From Paroedura picta (Eukaryota; Chordata; Lepidosauria; Squamata; Gekkonidae), in assembly GCF_049243985.1 (NCBI RefSeq), contig NC_135379.1, positions 6,391,501-6,455,500 on the forward strand: 64,000 nt of DNA, written 5' to 3'. How positions within the stretch are numbered: the first letter of the stretch is position 1; every line of letters begins with the position of its first letter. Positions 32,733 to 43,315 of this stretch are shown piece after piece. Position numbers and translations under genes: made by a program. The notes below the pieces were generated by a model that saw nothing but the letters and a program-made list of their open reading frames with translations, was not told the DNA's origin and did no database searches.

Positions 32733-33290
32733 CAGAACTGGACCTAGCGGAAGAGGGGCGAGGGCTGGACGCTAAAGGGGCTTGACCAAGAGAGCAGGGG
32801 AAAGACCGAGACTTCCTTTGGGTTCACCCAGGGGGTCCACACACAGGATTGAATCTTGGCCTTGGACAGAGTGGTGGCTTTTGACCAGTTTGAGTCTTTA
32901 TCGTTATTGTGAGCTCCACATTTTGGAATCATTATGATGCATTACAGGGAGCTTCACATTTAGTGATCCCCCAGGCCACCAGCCAGGTCTTCTTGTAATG
33001 CTGTAATGTTATATGTGTGGGTGTGTTACATTTTATTTGACTATGAATGAAGACCCTTTGGGTCTAAAATACATTTGGTCTATGGTCATCCGATGGGCAA
33101 TATAGTATGTGCACAGATTTTGATGCTTATATTTTAATGCTGTTTTTAATCTATTTAATGTGCGGTAAATATCTGTATTCTAAATTATATATTTTTTTCT
33201 CTCTACAGAAGGGGACCGGGTGGAAGAGGGTCGAGGGCTGGATGCTAAAGGGGCTTGACCAAAAGAGCAGGCGAAAGACTTGAGACTGCA
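32733..33290 (+). repeat. Interspersed repeat between two ~80-bp direct repeats, upstream of HTR5A
   Basis: Segments 32,733-32,810 and 33,205-33,290 are diverged direct copies, both starting with a CTACAG splice-acceptor-like sequence and sharing GAGGGCTGGA, GCTAAAGGGGCTTGACCAA and GAGCAGG. Between them, about 32,840-33,115 matches in inverse orientation the segment at 38,935-39,225. That inner part holds a hairpin AGACCC-TTT-GGGTCT (33,051-33,065) after TGAATGA, resembling a hammerhead stem II. Confidence 0.55.
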
Positions 33291-33835
33291 AGAGATTCTT
33301 CTTCTTAAACCGCTGCAAACGCCACTTTATCTTTTGCATTAAGCTACCATTTAGAACACCCAATTGGGCACATCTGCACTTCCGCCTCCCATGCAGACAA
33401 TCCACTTGCCAAGATGACGACAGCGTAACGCTGGTGCAAGTATCCAACAATGAGTGGATGCGCCTCAAACGTCCCCTGAGCCTCATGTCCTGACACTGTG
33501 GAAGTGCCGAGCGAAAACAGGAGAGGGCATATTAGTGTGGAACGACGATTCTCACTCGTGTGTCTCTGCAGTCTGATATACAGGCATGGGAAGTCCAAAT
33601 GCCAGCATGACAGGCTGGCCATGAATGTCTTCTTCGTGTCTCTTGTGGCTGGATTGCGGCTCCGATGCTTCAGAAACCAACAGTGTGCCAGAGCTGTGGT
33701 GCCTGAGATGTGACGGGCTGGCAGTCTTCGACAGAACGACGACATTTCCATGGGGCAGCTGCTGAAAACCAGAAGCGTCACCCCCTGGTCTCACCTTCTG
33801 AAGCTCTCCTCTGCCCTCCCCACGTTGCCTGCATG

Positions 33836-34579
33836 ATGGATTGGGCCCCAAACTTCACCTGTTTCTCGGTCACGACGTCGGCAGAGGCCAATCGGAGCAG
33901 CACTGACTCCCTCTCCGGGCTTTCGGGCACCGGCGCGCCCTTGTCGGTGTTCGGCGTCCTCGTCTTGACTTTGCTGGCCATGCTGGTGGTGGCCACCTTC
34001 CTTTGGAACATGCTGGTGCTGGCTACCATTCTGCGGGTGCGCACCTTCCACAGGGTGCCCCACAACCTGGTGGCCTCCATGGCCATCTCGGACGTGATGG
34101 TGGCCACCTTGGTGATGCCGCTCGGCCTGGTGCATGAGTTGTCCGGGCGGCGCTGGCGCCTGGGCCGGCTTCTGTGCCAGGTGTGGATCTCCTGCGACGT
34201 GCTCTGCTGCACGGCCAGCATCTGGAACGTCACCGCCATCGCGCTGGACCGCTACTGGTCCATCACCCGGCACCTGGAGTACACGCTGCGGACCCGCCGG
34301 CGCATCTCCAACATCATGATCGGCCTCACGTGGGGACTCTCGGCCATCATCTCCTTTTTGCCGCTGCTCTTTGGCTGGGGGGAGACTTACTCGGAGCACG
34401 AGGAGGGGTGCCAGGTCAGCCAAGAGCCGTCCTACACCATCTTCTCCACCTTTGGGGCTTTCTACTTGCCCCTCTGCGTGGTGCTGTTCGTGTACTGGAA
34501 GATCTACAAGGCAGCCAAGTTCCGCATTGGCTCCCGGAAGAGCAACTCCATCACGCCCATCAGCCCTGAAGCCCTAGAG
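33836..34579 (+). CDS. HTR5A: HTR5A exon 1, N-terminus to intracellular loop 3
   Basis: Encodes residues 1-248: extracellular tail, TM1 to TM5 ([18 protein letters not shown] after TM5) and the start of loop 3. It is highly conserved over [14 protein letters not shown] and [20 protein letters not shown]. The donor GAG|GTCAGT is in phase 0. The exon is far more GC-rich than its flanks, with strong third-position GC, as is common for this receptor gene. Confidence 0.97.
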
Positions 34580-37500
34580 GTCAGTCATTTCTAGGGGGGA
34601 GGTCTGTGGTGCAGCCCCGAGGATACCACCCGCCTTCCCATCATGGCTAGGAGGGCTTCCTCAGCTGCTTCTGCACCTATAATTCAGAGAAGATCAGGCT
34701 GCCCTCCTTGACTTAGGGGTTGTGGGACGGGAGGGGCCATGGTCCAGGCATCTCCGGTTAAAAGGACCAGGCAGGAGGTGAAGGGAAAGGCCTCTTCTAA
34801 GAGACCCTGGAGAGCTGCTGCCAGTCTGAGCAGGCAATACAGACTTCCATGGACCGATGGTCCGAAGCAGTAGACAGCAGCTTTGTGTGTTCATGTATTT
34901 CCTGAAATAATGTTTCCCAAACCTTTGGAATAATTAAAAGCCCCCCAGGAAGGCATCATAGTGATTTCAGTGGGAGCAATTTGGTACCTGTGGTTAATAG
35001 AATCATAGAGTTGGAAGGGACATCCTGGGTCATCTAGTCCAACCCCCTGCACTGTGCAGGATACTCAAATCCCAATTGCTCATCCACTGTCACCTGCTAC
35101 CCCCTTAAGCCTTCACAGAATCAGCCTCTCTGTCAGATGGCTCTCCAGCCTCTTTTTAAAAATCTCCAAAGATGGAGAACCCAGCACCACCTCCCAAGGA
35201 AGCCTGCTCCTATAGATTATTATTTATCATGTGGTACACGTGTTATGTAGCTGGGGCATCCTAAAATTGTCTGGCTGCCATTCGGAGGTGGCTTGCCACC
35301 ACCTGCCCCTACCTCCTTGGGGGCCGCCCTTCCGAGGGCTAGCCAGGGCCGACCCTGCTTAGCTTCTGAGAGCTGATGGGGCCGGGCTGGCCTGGACTGC
35401 GGAGGTCTGGCATTCCTGTAGAAATAAATGGGATGGGGGGGGGGGTTCCTAACACTGACTGGATCTTCTCTTAAACAGATGGCAGCCAAGATGTAATTGT
35501 TTCACATCCGATAGCTTGTATTATACAAGCTGTTTGTGTTTTCATGCAAAAATATGCTGCAATCCTGCAAGCGTTCGGGGAGACACCTCAAGGGCTTTTT
35601 CCTGAATGGATGGCTAAATGTTTTGCAGCCCATCTGGCGTTTGCAGGATCGGGGCCAAAGTTTAAGTGGTTGCAAATCATAAAGTGGAGAGGAATAACAG
35701 GAGCATGCTAAGCAGTAATTTTATTTTGTTAAGAGACAGTGGCCATTCGGGCTAGCCTTGTGGGCTAGAAGCTTAACCCCCGCTTTTATAAAAGAGGAAG
35801 CCGTGGGTATGGAGGTTCCTTCCAGAGAAGGAGAACCAAAAGAGATGAAGATGAGGTCGGTCAGGTCACTTTTTAACCAGCAGAGGCGTTTTGCTCATTA
35901 AAAGTGGATCGGCAGGGGGTGTCCTTCCTGAGAAGTGACTCCCTTGTTGGTTTCTGTGAAAGGTAGGGAGCTTCTCTCCATTACGAAGAGAGTCCTAGCG
36001 TGGACTCTGTGACTTAAGGGAGCCAGTGGATAAATGTGCAAAGGGATAAATGTACAGGCATTCCAAAACAAAAACAAAACAAACCCAAGTTGGGGTACAC
36101 AGTGCATTATGGTTGTACAAAAGAACCACTGTGTAATGACAACACACTAAATCGAAGTTTACACAGTGTAAAAAAAAGTTTATCCAGTGCTTAAAAGCAT
36201 AAATATAACATAGTAATTCTACTCTGAAATAAAACCACAGAGATAATCATTAGAACCTGATTGTTACCTAGAGGCCTCCAGGCACTTGTGTGGTATAAAG
36301 TTTTCGGTCGGGGTCGACTGAAGCAGAATGCAGGCTTTACCGGTTCCTTGTTTGGATTTGGGATTTCCAGTGGCGTTCCTACAGTTACAGAAATATATAT
36401 TTTTTGTAAAATGGCTGTTAAGTTGATGTGTTTAAGCGCTGGAGAAACTTTTTCTACATTATGTACATTACTATTCCGTGTGTTGTCATGACACAGTGGT
36501 CTCTCTACATGTGGAGGTTTTCCGGCCCATCGGACAGCAGTGCTGGTTCTGTGGATTTAGGCCGGGAGGGATAAGCTGGTCTTTGGCTGTCCTGGCTCTT
36601 CCCCACATGCCCTTAGCCATGCAGATAACCACTGTGGGGACAGGAAGGAATTTCCCTCCAGTCCAGATTGGCCCAGGGACTTTGGAAGTGTTTTGCCTTC
36701 CTCTGGGCGGACAGCAGTAGTCACCGGGGAAGTGGGAGGGGCGGGGTTAGCTATGAATTCCCTGCGTTGTGCAAGGGCCGGACTAGATGACTCTTGGGGT
36801 CCCTTCCAGCTCTGTGTCCGAAGGATACCCCCAAATCTGCAGCCTGAAGAAAGATGCCCTTAACCCTGTGGAGGGGTAGTCAAACTGCAGCCTTCCAGAT
36901 GTCCATGGACTAGGTTCTACTGTGATCAGGCTCTACTGTGGCACCTTCCCTCCCAAGGAGAACCTAGAAACAGTTACATTTCCAAAACAGCCTTAGATTT
37001 TTAAAGAAATGTCAATCAGTATATAGGCTGCAGTTGCCATGCAGAGATTGTTTACAAAACTGCTCTTACGGGCGATGCTGGCCACATAGAGAGCAATGCA
37101 CATTCTTGAAAGCAGATGTCAAGCCTCCGAGGCATTTTCGCGTCACGTATCTCAGCAGCCTTCACAGCTGCACTGCAAGGTAGGCCAATGGTGGGATCCC
37201 TAACAAACGAGAACCGAGGCTGAATGCGGTTTGCCTATGGCGGCCTCCTACGTTCAAGCGTGAGCTGAGGTTTAAATCTAAGGCTGCCTCGGATTGTGGG
37301 CTTTGGCATTCCTTGAAAGCCAGGTTGGTGCAGTGGTTCAGAATGGTGGCCTTGAATCTGCAGAACCGGTTGGATTCCCCACTCCTCTTCCACAGGCAGC
37401 CAACCTTGGGACAGTTCTCTCTGAACTCTCTCAGCCTTGCTTATCTCACAGGGTGTCAGTGGTGGGGAGAAGAAGGGAAGGCGACTGGGAGCCCTTTCGA

Positions 37501-40500
37501 GATTCCTTCGGGTGGAGAAAAGCAGGGAACAAAAAAAACAGCTCTTCTTCTGGGCTGATGGGTCAGGAGAAGGGAATGGCCCCGGCTCTGACAGGGCAGC
37601 TGCTTGGCATGCGGAAGGTCCCAGGTTCAATCCCCACCATCTCCAGATGACAGAGATCAATCTCACTGGAGAAAACGGATGCTATGGAGGGTGGGCTCTG
37701 GGGCATTGGACCCCACTGAGGTCCCTGTCTCCCCCAGGCTCCATCCCCAAATTTCGAGGGGTTTCCCAACCTGGATCTAGAAATCCTGCCCCGCCCATCC
37801 CCTGATGATGGCCAGGGGTGTGGGGGGGACCTGGAAATCTTAATGGGGGCCCGCTGAGGTCCCTGTTTCCCTGGGCTCCGCTCTGTCTGTGCCCCCCCCC
37901 CTGTTGGCTCTGGGTCCGAAACTTCACCAGCATTCAGGCCACAGAGCTTCTGAGACCCTTCTTTTTATTTTGGCACATTGGTCCAAACTGATACGAGAGT
38001 TCCTTGAAGGGGACCCAGACAGGGCATTCGACTCTAAAAAAGAAACCAACCTCGGGGCGGGGGAGGATATGAATTGTGTCTGGAGGAAAGGAATGCCTCC
38101 CCCCCATTGTTTCTCTAATGGAAAAGGGCCTCCCTAGGAGGCTATAAACACACCAGTTTGTGCAATGTGTCGTTGAGTAACTTCTGAATTAATGTCCTCC
38201 AAAATGTCATATCATTAACAGCCTTGCTCAGGTCTTGCTAACGAAGGCTCTGACTTCCTTGGCTGAGCCCAGCAGGGGATCTTTAATTATGTATTTGGAT
38301 ATTTCTGCCCTGCTTTCCTCCCCACTAGGGACTCAAAGGGTTGCCTCCAGATTGGGGCGATCTCCCCGCATTCCAGTTGACCTCCGGACAATAGAGATCA
38401 GTTCCACAGGAGAAAATGAATGCTTTGGAGGGTGGGTTTGTGGCATTGGACCCAGGTGAGGCATTTCCCCTCCCCACCCCTGCCCACCGCAGGCCCCACC
38501 CCTAAAACCTCCAGGTATTTCCCAACCCAGGGCTTGGAACCATGCGCCCAAAGCAGCTTACAACATGGTTCTCATCTCCCTATTTTGTCTTTACACAACC
38601 AGCTTGTGAAGAGACATAACCTGGGAGGATGGTCTATGGATGCCAGCCTCCAGGTGGGACCTGGGGAATCCCCCTAGAATTACAGGTCATCTCCAGTCTA
38701 CAGAGATCAGTTCCCCTGGAGAAAATGGAAGCATTGGGGTGGGGGCACACTGTGGCATTGTACCCCTCTGAGGACCCCGTCCTCCTCAGGCCCCATCACC
38801 AAATCTCCAGGAGTTTCCCAAGCAGGGGCTGCAACCATTCTTCCCCCTCCCCGCCAGCGGCAACCCTATTGGAGTCACCCAACAAGCTTCCATGGCAGTG
38901 TGGAGATTTGACAAAAAGCATTAAAATTGGTCTTAAAATAGAAAAGTCAGACTCTGTGCATTACTGGATGTACAATCTCAATGCTTGCCCATGGGATGAC
39001 CATAGATTTTGACACAAAGGGTCTTCATCAGTGGTCACATAAATGATAATATATGCACACATATAATAGTGTAATTATAATAAGAAGAACTGGTTGGTGG
39101 CATCAGAATCACAAAATGTGAAGCTCCTGTAATACATAATAATTCCAGATGCGGAGCTCACAATAAAGACTCAAAATGGTCAGAAATCACCACTCTGTCC
39201 AAGGCCAAGATTCAATCCTGTGTGTGCATCCTCATGTGTGAACTAAAAGAAAGTGAGCTCCACGGAAATTTGAACCTGGATCTCCCAAAACTTGGCCTGT
39301 CCACTCTTCATTGGTATTGTTTCCCCACGCGGCAGGGATGGGGTAGAGAGAAACAGTTCTGATGAGCACAGTAGGAAGTCCTCCTCTTCTCAGCATCACA
39401 GTCTCGACCTGGATTTGGCCTCCCTAGGGCTGCTTTTCAGGGTCAAATTTCATGTCTGGAGTTCCAGTCTGGGACCCTCAAGATCCTGTGGGTTTACTGA
39501 GGCAGCTTTTACCCCTTGCTCTGTACGTACGGGAAGTGTGGGTGCTCTTTCCCTGCTTCAGCACATATCCCATAAGCCACTTGTCAACAAACTGCTCGTG
39601 CCAAATGGAATTTCACCATTATCCAGAAGCCTGTTACTGGGTCTCCCGCCAGGCTCTGGCCCCTTGCCTTCCCAGTTCTTGCCACTAACAACAAGTTTTG
39701 GTAGCATGACAAAGCTTGGAGATTGATCCGGGCTGAGGCAGCTGAGACTCCCCCTCTGGGAGTTGACATCCTGCATCAATCTCCCAGCTTCAGCCCAGAC
39801 GTTTCCAGAGACACATTATCCTGTGGCTATTATTTAACATTTAATTAGCATCTGTGCCGTCCTCGGCATTGTACGGCACAAAGGAATGTCATTATCCCTG
39901 CCCAGGGGACGGAGCAGGAAATCAAAAATCAGGCAGGCTTAATAAAGAGGAGGAGAAGGAGCAGAAGCTACAGCACCGTCTGAAGATGGGAATGGTGTTG
40001 CAGAAAAGGATTTGCAGGAGGGCACGTTTAAGGGTGCGGAGCTGCGTCTCGGTGGTGGAAGGCGTTCAGAAGGCTGCTAGTTTGGTACTTGGCCCATCTC
40101 CAGTTAAAGGATCTTCAGTGGCAGGTCAGGGAGAAATTCTCCTTGTGCTTGAAACCCTGGAGGATGGTTGCCAGCCAAATACATCTACAGATGCTCCAAA
40201 TACATCTGCAGAACAGACCCTTACAGTCACTGCCCCCAAGGTCATAATTGTCATGGGCACCAGATCTGCTTGGAAAAGGCCTACATCTGACAATCGTATT
40301 TGTGTTTGGCAGGTCAAGGGAGCCTCGCAGCAACCCCAGATGGTGTTCACTGCCCGTCACGCAACCGTGACCTTCCAGACGGACGGGGACAGCTGGAGGG
40401 AGCAGAAGGAGAGGAAGGCGGCCCTGATGGTGGGCATCCTCATCGGGGTCTTTGTGCTGTGCTGGATCCCCTTCTTCATCACAGAGCTCATCAACCCGCT

Positions 40501-40645
40501 CTGCTCCTGTGACATCCCGCCCCTTTGGAAGAGCATCTTCCTCTGGCTCGGCTACTCCAATTCCTTTTTCAACCCTTTGATCTACACGGCCTTCAACAAG
40601 AACTACAACAACGCCTTCCGGAATCTCTTTTCGAGGCAACCCTGA
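33836..40645 (+). CDS. HTR5A: HTR5A, serotonin receptor 5-HT5A (two coding exons)
   Basis: A class A GPCR for serotonin at the plasma membrane, in mammals coupled to Gi/o and expressed mainly in neurons. The joined exons encode 358 residues (human 357 by recollection). Visible hallmarks: N58 (TM1), D86 (TM2), C114 and C192 (extracellular disulfide), D121 (TM3 amine anchor), DRY 138-140, CWIP 298-301 (TM6), NPLIY 335-339 (TM7) and N-glycosylation sites at N6 and N19. The [12 protein letters not shown] loop and HELSGRRW favour 5A over 5B, and so does the PAXIP1 neighbour. The intron of 5.7 kb interrupts the third intracellular loop, as in mammals. The ATG at 33836 is preferred over the adjacent in-frame ATG at 33833 because of its A at -3, G at +4 and homology. 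A candidate ATTAAA poly(A) signal lies at 40,750-40,755. Confidence 0.97.
34997..35212 (-). mobile_element. CR1 LINE 3' end in HTR5A intron
   Basis: Begins with AATAGAATCATAGAGTTGGA, the reverse of the CR1 terminal octamer and GGTCCCTTCC region. It continues CATCTAGTCCAACCCCCTGC and TCTCCAGCCTCTTTTTAAAA. Confidence 0.8.
35284..35405 (-). mobile_element. 5S-rRNA-headed SINE fragment
   Basis: Reversed 5S-like text GGGCTAGCCAGGGCCGACCC, TGCTTAGCTTCTGAGAGCTG and ATGGGGCCGGGC, preceded by GAGGTGGCTTGCCACCACCT. It corresponds to the 5S-Sauria type of SINE, not to a functional 5S gene. Confidence 0.7.
35410..36585. other. HTR5A intron, unclassified
   Basis: No exon was seen. A plain intronic sequence with a G run at about 35,436-35,446 and no confident repeat. 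Confidence 0.4.
36590..36825 (+). mobile_element. CR1 LINE 3'UTR fragment
   Basis: Includes GACAGGAAGGAATTTCCCTC and CAGATTGGCCCAGGGACTTT, then GGCCGGACTAGATGACTCTT and GGGTCCCTTCCAGCTCTGTG, in the order of CR1 3' regions. A second copy of the same segment lies at 44,700-44,957. Confidence 0.7.
36871..36912. mobile_element. Fragment of hAT-type MITE
   Basis: GAGGGGTAGTCAAACTGCAG and CCTTCCAGATGTCCATGGAC, the left arm only. Confidence 0.6.
37317..37555 (+). mobile_element. tRNA-derived squamate SINE
   Basis: Head GCCAGGTTGGTGCAGTGGTT, box-B-like GGTTGGATTCCCC, body TCTCACAGGGTGTCAGTGGT and tail ACAGCTCTTCTTCT. Sense orientation, in the HTR5A intron, with an A-rich interruption before the tail. 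Confidence 0.75.
37635..37796. repeat. ~200-bp TIR repeat
   Basis: CATCTCCAGATGACAGAGAT, CACTGGAGAAAACGGATGCT and GGGTTTCCCAACCTGGATC, the usual family order. Confidence 0.5.
38337..38545. repeat. ~200-bp TIR repeat
   Basis: AGGGTTGCCTCCAGATTGGG at the start. CAATAGAGATCAGTTCCACA, GGAGAAAATGAATGC, and AAACCTCCAGGTATTTCCCA at the end. Confidence 0.55.
38636..38865. repeat. ~200-bp TIR repeat
   Basis: GGATGCCAGCCTCCAGGTGG at the start, with CTACAGAGATCAGTTCCCCT and ATCTCCAGGAGTTTCCCAAG. It lies about 90 bp after the previous copy, in the same orientation. Confidence 0.55.
38935..39225 (-). repeat. Interspersed repeat with hammerhead-like core
   Basis: The minus-strand partner of 32,840-33,115. 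It shares CACAGGATTGAATCTTGGCC, TTGGACAGAGTGGTG and GTGAGCTCC, and GACCCTTTG. On the minus strand it shows an intact CTGATGA (39,025-39,031) followed by AGACCCTTTGTGTC and AAAA. Confidence 0.55.
39241..40312. other. HTR5A intron, 3' part
   Basis: No repeat was recognised. It is open for about 150 codons ahead of exon 2 in the coding frame, but the translation has no receptor similarity and the acceptor TTGGCAG at 40,306-40,312 marks the exon start. Confidence 0.5.
40313..40645 (+). CDS. HTR5A: HTR5A exon 2, loop 3 to C-terminus
   Basis: Residues 249-358 and TGA. It begins [20 protein letters not shown], then [18 protein letters not shown] (TM6), [40 protein letters not shown] (TM7) and a short tail, [17 protein letters not shown]. 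The acceptor is TTTGGCAG. The reading joins exon 1 in phase 0. Its C-terminal FSRQ motif resembles human 5-HT5A. Confidence 0.97.
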   Translation, partial: VKGASQQPQMVFTARHATVTFQTDGDSWREQKERKAALMVGILIGVFVLCWIPFFITELINPLCSCDIPPLWKSIFLWLGYSNSFFNPLIYTAFNKNYNNAFRNLFSRQP

Positions 40646-41126
40646 GCCCTGCGAGGAGCACGTTCCACAAACGTCTCTCCTCTCCCTGATTAAGGCAGGG
40701 AAGGCCTCAACTCTCTTGTCGAGAACTCCAGTCGATCTGTTGATAGTACATTAAATGCCATTTATGGAAGGGGCTTGAGGCATCTTTCTTTCTGGAAGGG
40801 AACATCTCCATCGTGAAGATAATGTAATCTCCTGGCATTCAAATGGTGGGATGTTGTTTCCACGACAACCGGATTGTTTTTGTTTGTTTGTTTTTTCCAA
40901 CCACCACATTGATTGTAGCTATGAATGTGATGGGGAAGGCCGTCCTTTGCCTGTCATGGTCCCCCATTGGGTGGAATATGTAACATCATTTACAATGAGT
41001 AGGATCAGATTCCCCAGACACCCTTGCTAATTTTTAAAGTTATTTGGGTTTAAAGATTTTTTTTAAAGTACAGGTTTCTTTTAAATCCCTTAGAAGATTT
41101 TGCTTTGTTGTGGTATTTTTCTAGGG
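40646..41126 (+). other. HTR5A 3'UTR region (inferred)
   Basis: Repeat-free sequence after the stop codon. ATTAAA at 40,750-40,755 is a possible poly(A) signal. No strong downstream GU-rich element can be assigned with confidence. Confidence 0.4.
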
Positions 41127-41419
41127 CAGCCTTCTCAACTTTTTTGCCGTTGAGAAACCCCCAAAGTGGCACGATTGTGCAGAATATTGTATTGGGAAGC
41201 ATCGCTGTGTACATGCCCACCCGGGCCCCCTCCCCTTCCCACCCCCTCCAGACCCATTATGGGCCATTTAGGGGGGGAGGGCAGGTCAGCATGACCATAT
41301 ATGGTCCCTATCACCCAATAAATGTTTAACAAATTAAACAAATATATTAAAAATCTATTAGCTCCCACCCATTTGGGAAAGCCTTCCAGGGCTTTCAAGA
41401 AACCCTGGTTGAGAGCCTG
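41127..41419. mobile_element. hAT-type non-autonomous element
   Basis: Left end CAGCCTTCTCAACTTTTTTG and right end AAACCCTGGTTGAGAGCCTG are imperfect inverted repeats of hAT style. A relative with CCCAATATATGTTTAACAAG and the same internal order lies at about 54,030-54,200. Target duplications are too diverged to confirm. Confidence 0.6.
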
Positions 41420-41859
41420 CTCAAGGCCAAGAGGGCTCATGTAGCTGTTCTAAGAATTTTTTTTTGTTTATGTATTTACTTCATTTATACCCCACTTTTA
41501 TCTCCAGTGAGGACCCCAAAGGTATCAGCAACATTCTCCCTGGCTTTGTTTTACCCTCACAACGCCACTGTAGAGTGGAGGGATCTATGGAAGAGTCCTT
41601 GGTTCAATCCCTGGCATCTCCAGGAAGAATAACGTCATAAGTGACGTGAACAACCTCAGACCCTGGAGAGCTGCTGCCATTCTGAGTAGACAATACTGAC
41701 ACTGATGGACATGTGATGTGATTCAGTATAAGGAAACTTCAGGTGAGTCTATGAGTAGGCCTAGGTCACCCAGTGAGCTTCCATTGGGGATTTGAAGCCA
41801 AGGCCCCCAGACCCTAGTCCAGCACACCACACTGGCACTCAACAAGTGGGAAACACAGA

Positions 41860-42220
41860 GAATTCTAATTGGGCCATACAGGCTGTCTAGTCCAACCCTG
41901 TGCTCAGTACAGGATCAGCTTAAATCATTCATGATAAGAATCTGTCCAGCTGCTGCTTAAAGACCACCAGTGAGAGGGAGCTCACCACCTCCTTAGGCAG
42001 CCCATTCCATTGCTGAACTACTCTGACACATAGTTGAAACCCATTACTGCAAGTCCTCTGCTGCCAACAGGAACTGCTCCCTGCCCTCCTCCAAGTGACA
42101 GCCTTTCCAATACTTCAAGAGAGCAACCGTGTCCCCTCTCAGCCTCCTCTTCTCCAGGCTGAACACTCCCAAGTCCCTCATCCTTTCCTCATAGGGCTTG
42201 GTCCCCCAGGCTTCGTCGCT
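41860..42220 (-). mobile_element. CR1 LINE 3'-region fragment
   Basis: Minus-strand CR1 text: GGCTGTCTAGTCCAACCCTG, AGCTGCTGCTTAAAGACCAC, CATTCCATTGCTGAACTACT, CTCTCAGCCTCCTCTTCTCC and TCATCCTTTCCTCATAGGGC. Confidence 0.8.
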
Positions 42221-42224
42221 CTTA

Positions 42225-42795
42225 AGAAAATTAAGAAAAGTTTTCAACCATTTTCATTAAGGAAATATAAGAGGTGGCATGGGGGGCAATCAAAGTGTTG
42301 CACGCCAGGAAGTAAACTCCCACCAAACCCACTGATGCTCACTTCCGACTACCAACACTTAGGATTGGATCAGCAAAAGAAAGTGTTTTCCAGACTCCCA
42401 TGTGCCAATGCTGCAGGTGACAACAACAGGGAAGCGGGGATTCTTTGCCGTGCGGATGCTGCTGTGATCAAAATCCAGCTATGTGCAAAAGTCGCTTCAA
42501 CTGGGTTAATACATCTGGTTGGAGAGAATCAAAGGAGAGCAAACGTGCACTGATGGGTCGCTCTCTTAACAAAACCTTCTGTTGTCCCAGCCCCAAAGAT
42601 GTGGCTTCCATGAAATCCTCTTCAGCGGTTTCCCACTGCCTTGTTCTTTGCCCGTTCTCACAGTCCTTTAGTCTTTCTTGACTGCTTCATAGATATTGAA
42701 GTGGCTTTGTCGTTCCCATTGTTCTGCTTTATGTCATTTCGCGCACACCCCCCCAAAAAAATCAACAGTAAATAAAGTGGGGAAGAAAGAACTAT
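42225..42795. other. Unclassified sequence
   Basis: No gene or confident repeat was seen. Short frames only. Confidence 0.35.
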
Positions 42796-42859
42796 GGGCA
42801 AATGCAATGGTTAATTTGCAGAGAGAGGTCTCCCATCCAAGACTTATGGTGGCCCCAGC

Positions 42860-42990
42860 AAGGGACCTTTGAGGCAAGTGAGAAGCAGAGGTGGTTTGCC
42901 GTGGCCTTCCTCTGCAGACTCTTCCTTGGTGGTCTCCCATCCAAGTACTGATCCTGCTTAGCTTTTGAGTTCTGACTGGCTAGTACTATG
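42860..42990 (-). mobile_element. 5S-rRNA-headed SINE fragment
   Basis: CAGAGGTGGTTTGCCGTGGC, CTTCCTTGGTGGTCTCCCAT and CCAAGTACTGATCCTGCTTA, the reverse of 5S rRNA-like TAAGCAGGATCAGTACTTGG and ATGGGAGACC. Confidence 0.75.
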
Positions 42991-43223
42991 CCCCTTTCTC
43001 TCCTGGGGGTTATGTGGTTCTGCAGTAGCAAAGCAACAACATTCAGCAGCTGTTCTGAGCCACTTTCATTTTTACAGTTTTCTTTGTCGCCGTGTCCTGC
43101 AGAGCATTCCTAGAATTAAAGCCTGCACCATTCTGTCCAATCAAAGACTCAAGGTAGTTAGGCATGGATTTGTGGATAAAGAAAAAGTGTTCTTTCTGTA
43201 TGGTCTCTCATTAATTTAATTAT

Positions 43224-43235
43224 GTTTTATTTATT

Positions 43236-43314
<79 letters not shown>

Positions 43315-43315
43315 T
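43224..43315. repeat. (TTTA)n microsatellite
   Basis: About 22 TTTA units adjoining a reversed LINE-type tail (TTTTATACCACCCTCCCCGG). It likely grew from the A-rich tail of that element. Confidence 0.95.

Noticed and set aside
33710-33835. In-frame upstream ATG extending HTR5A by 42 residues
   Set aside because: The extension resembles no receptor N-terminus, and MDW...NFT at 33,836 aligns with the family start and has the better Kozak context.
39854-40312. Open frame running into HTR5A exon 2
   Set aside because: It is intronic read-through. A good acceptor (TTTGGCAG) precedes VKGASQQPQ and the upstream translation has no similarity to loop 3 of 5-HT receptors.
41315-41325. AATAAA as the HTR5A poly(A) signal
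   Set aside because: It lies inside the hAT-type element at 41,127-41,419 and recurs in its relatives. The ATTAAA at 40,750 is a better, though weak, candidate.
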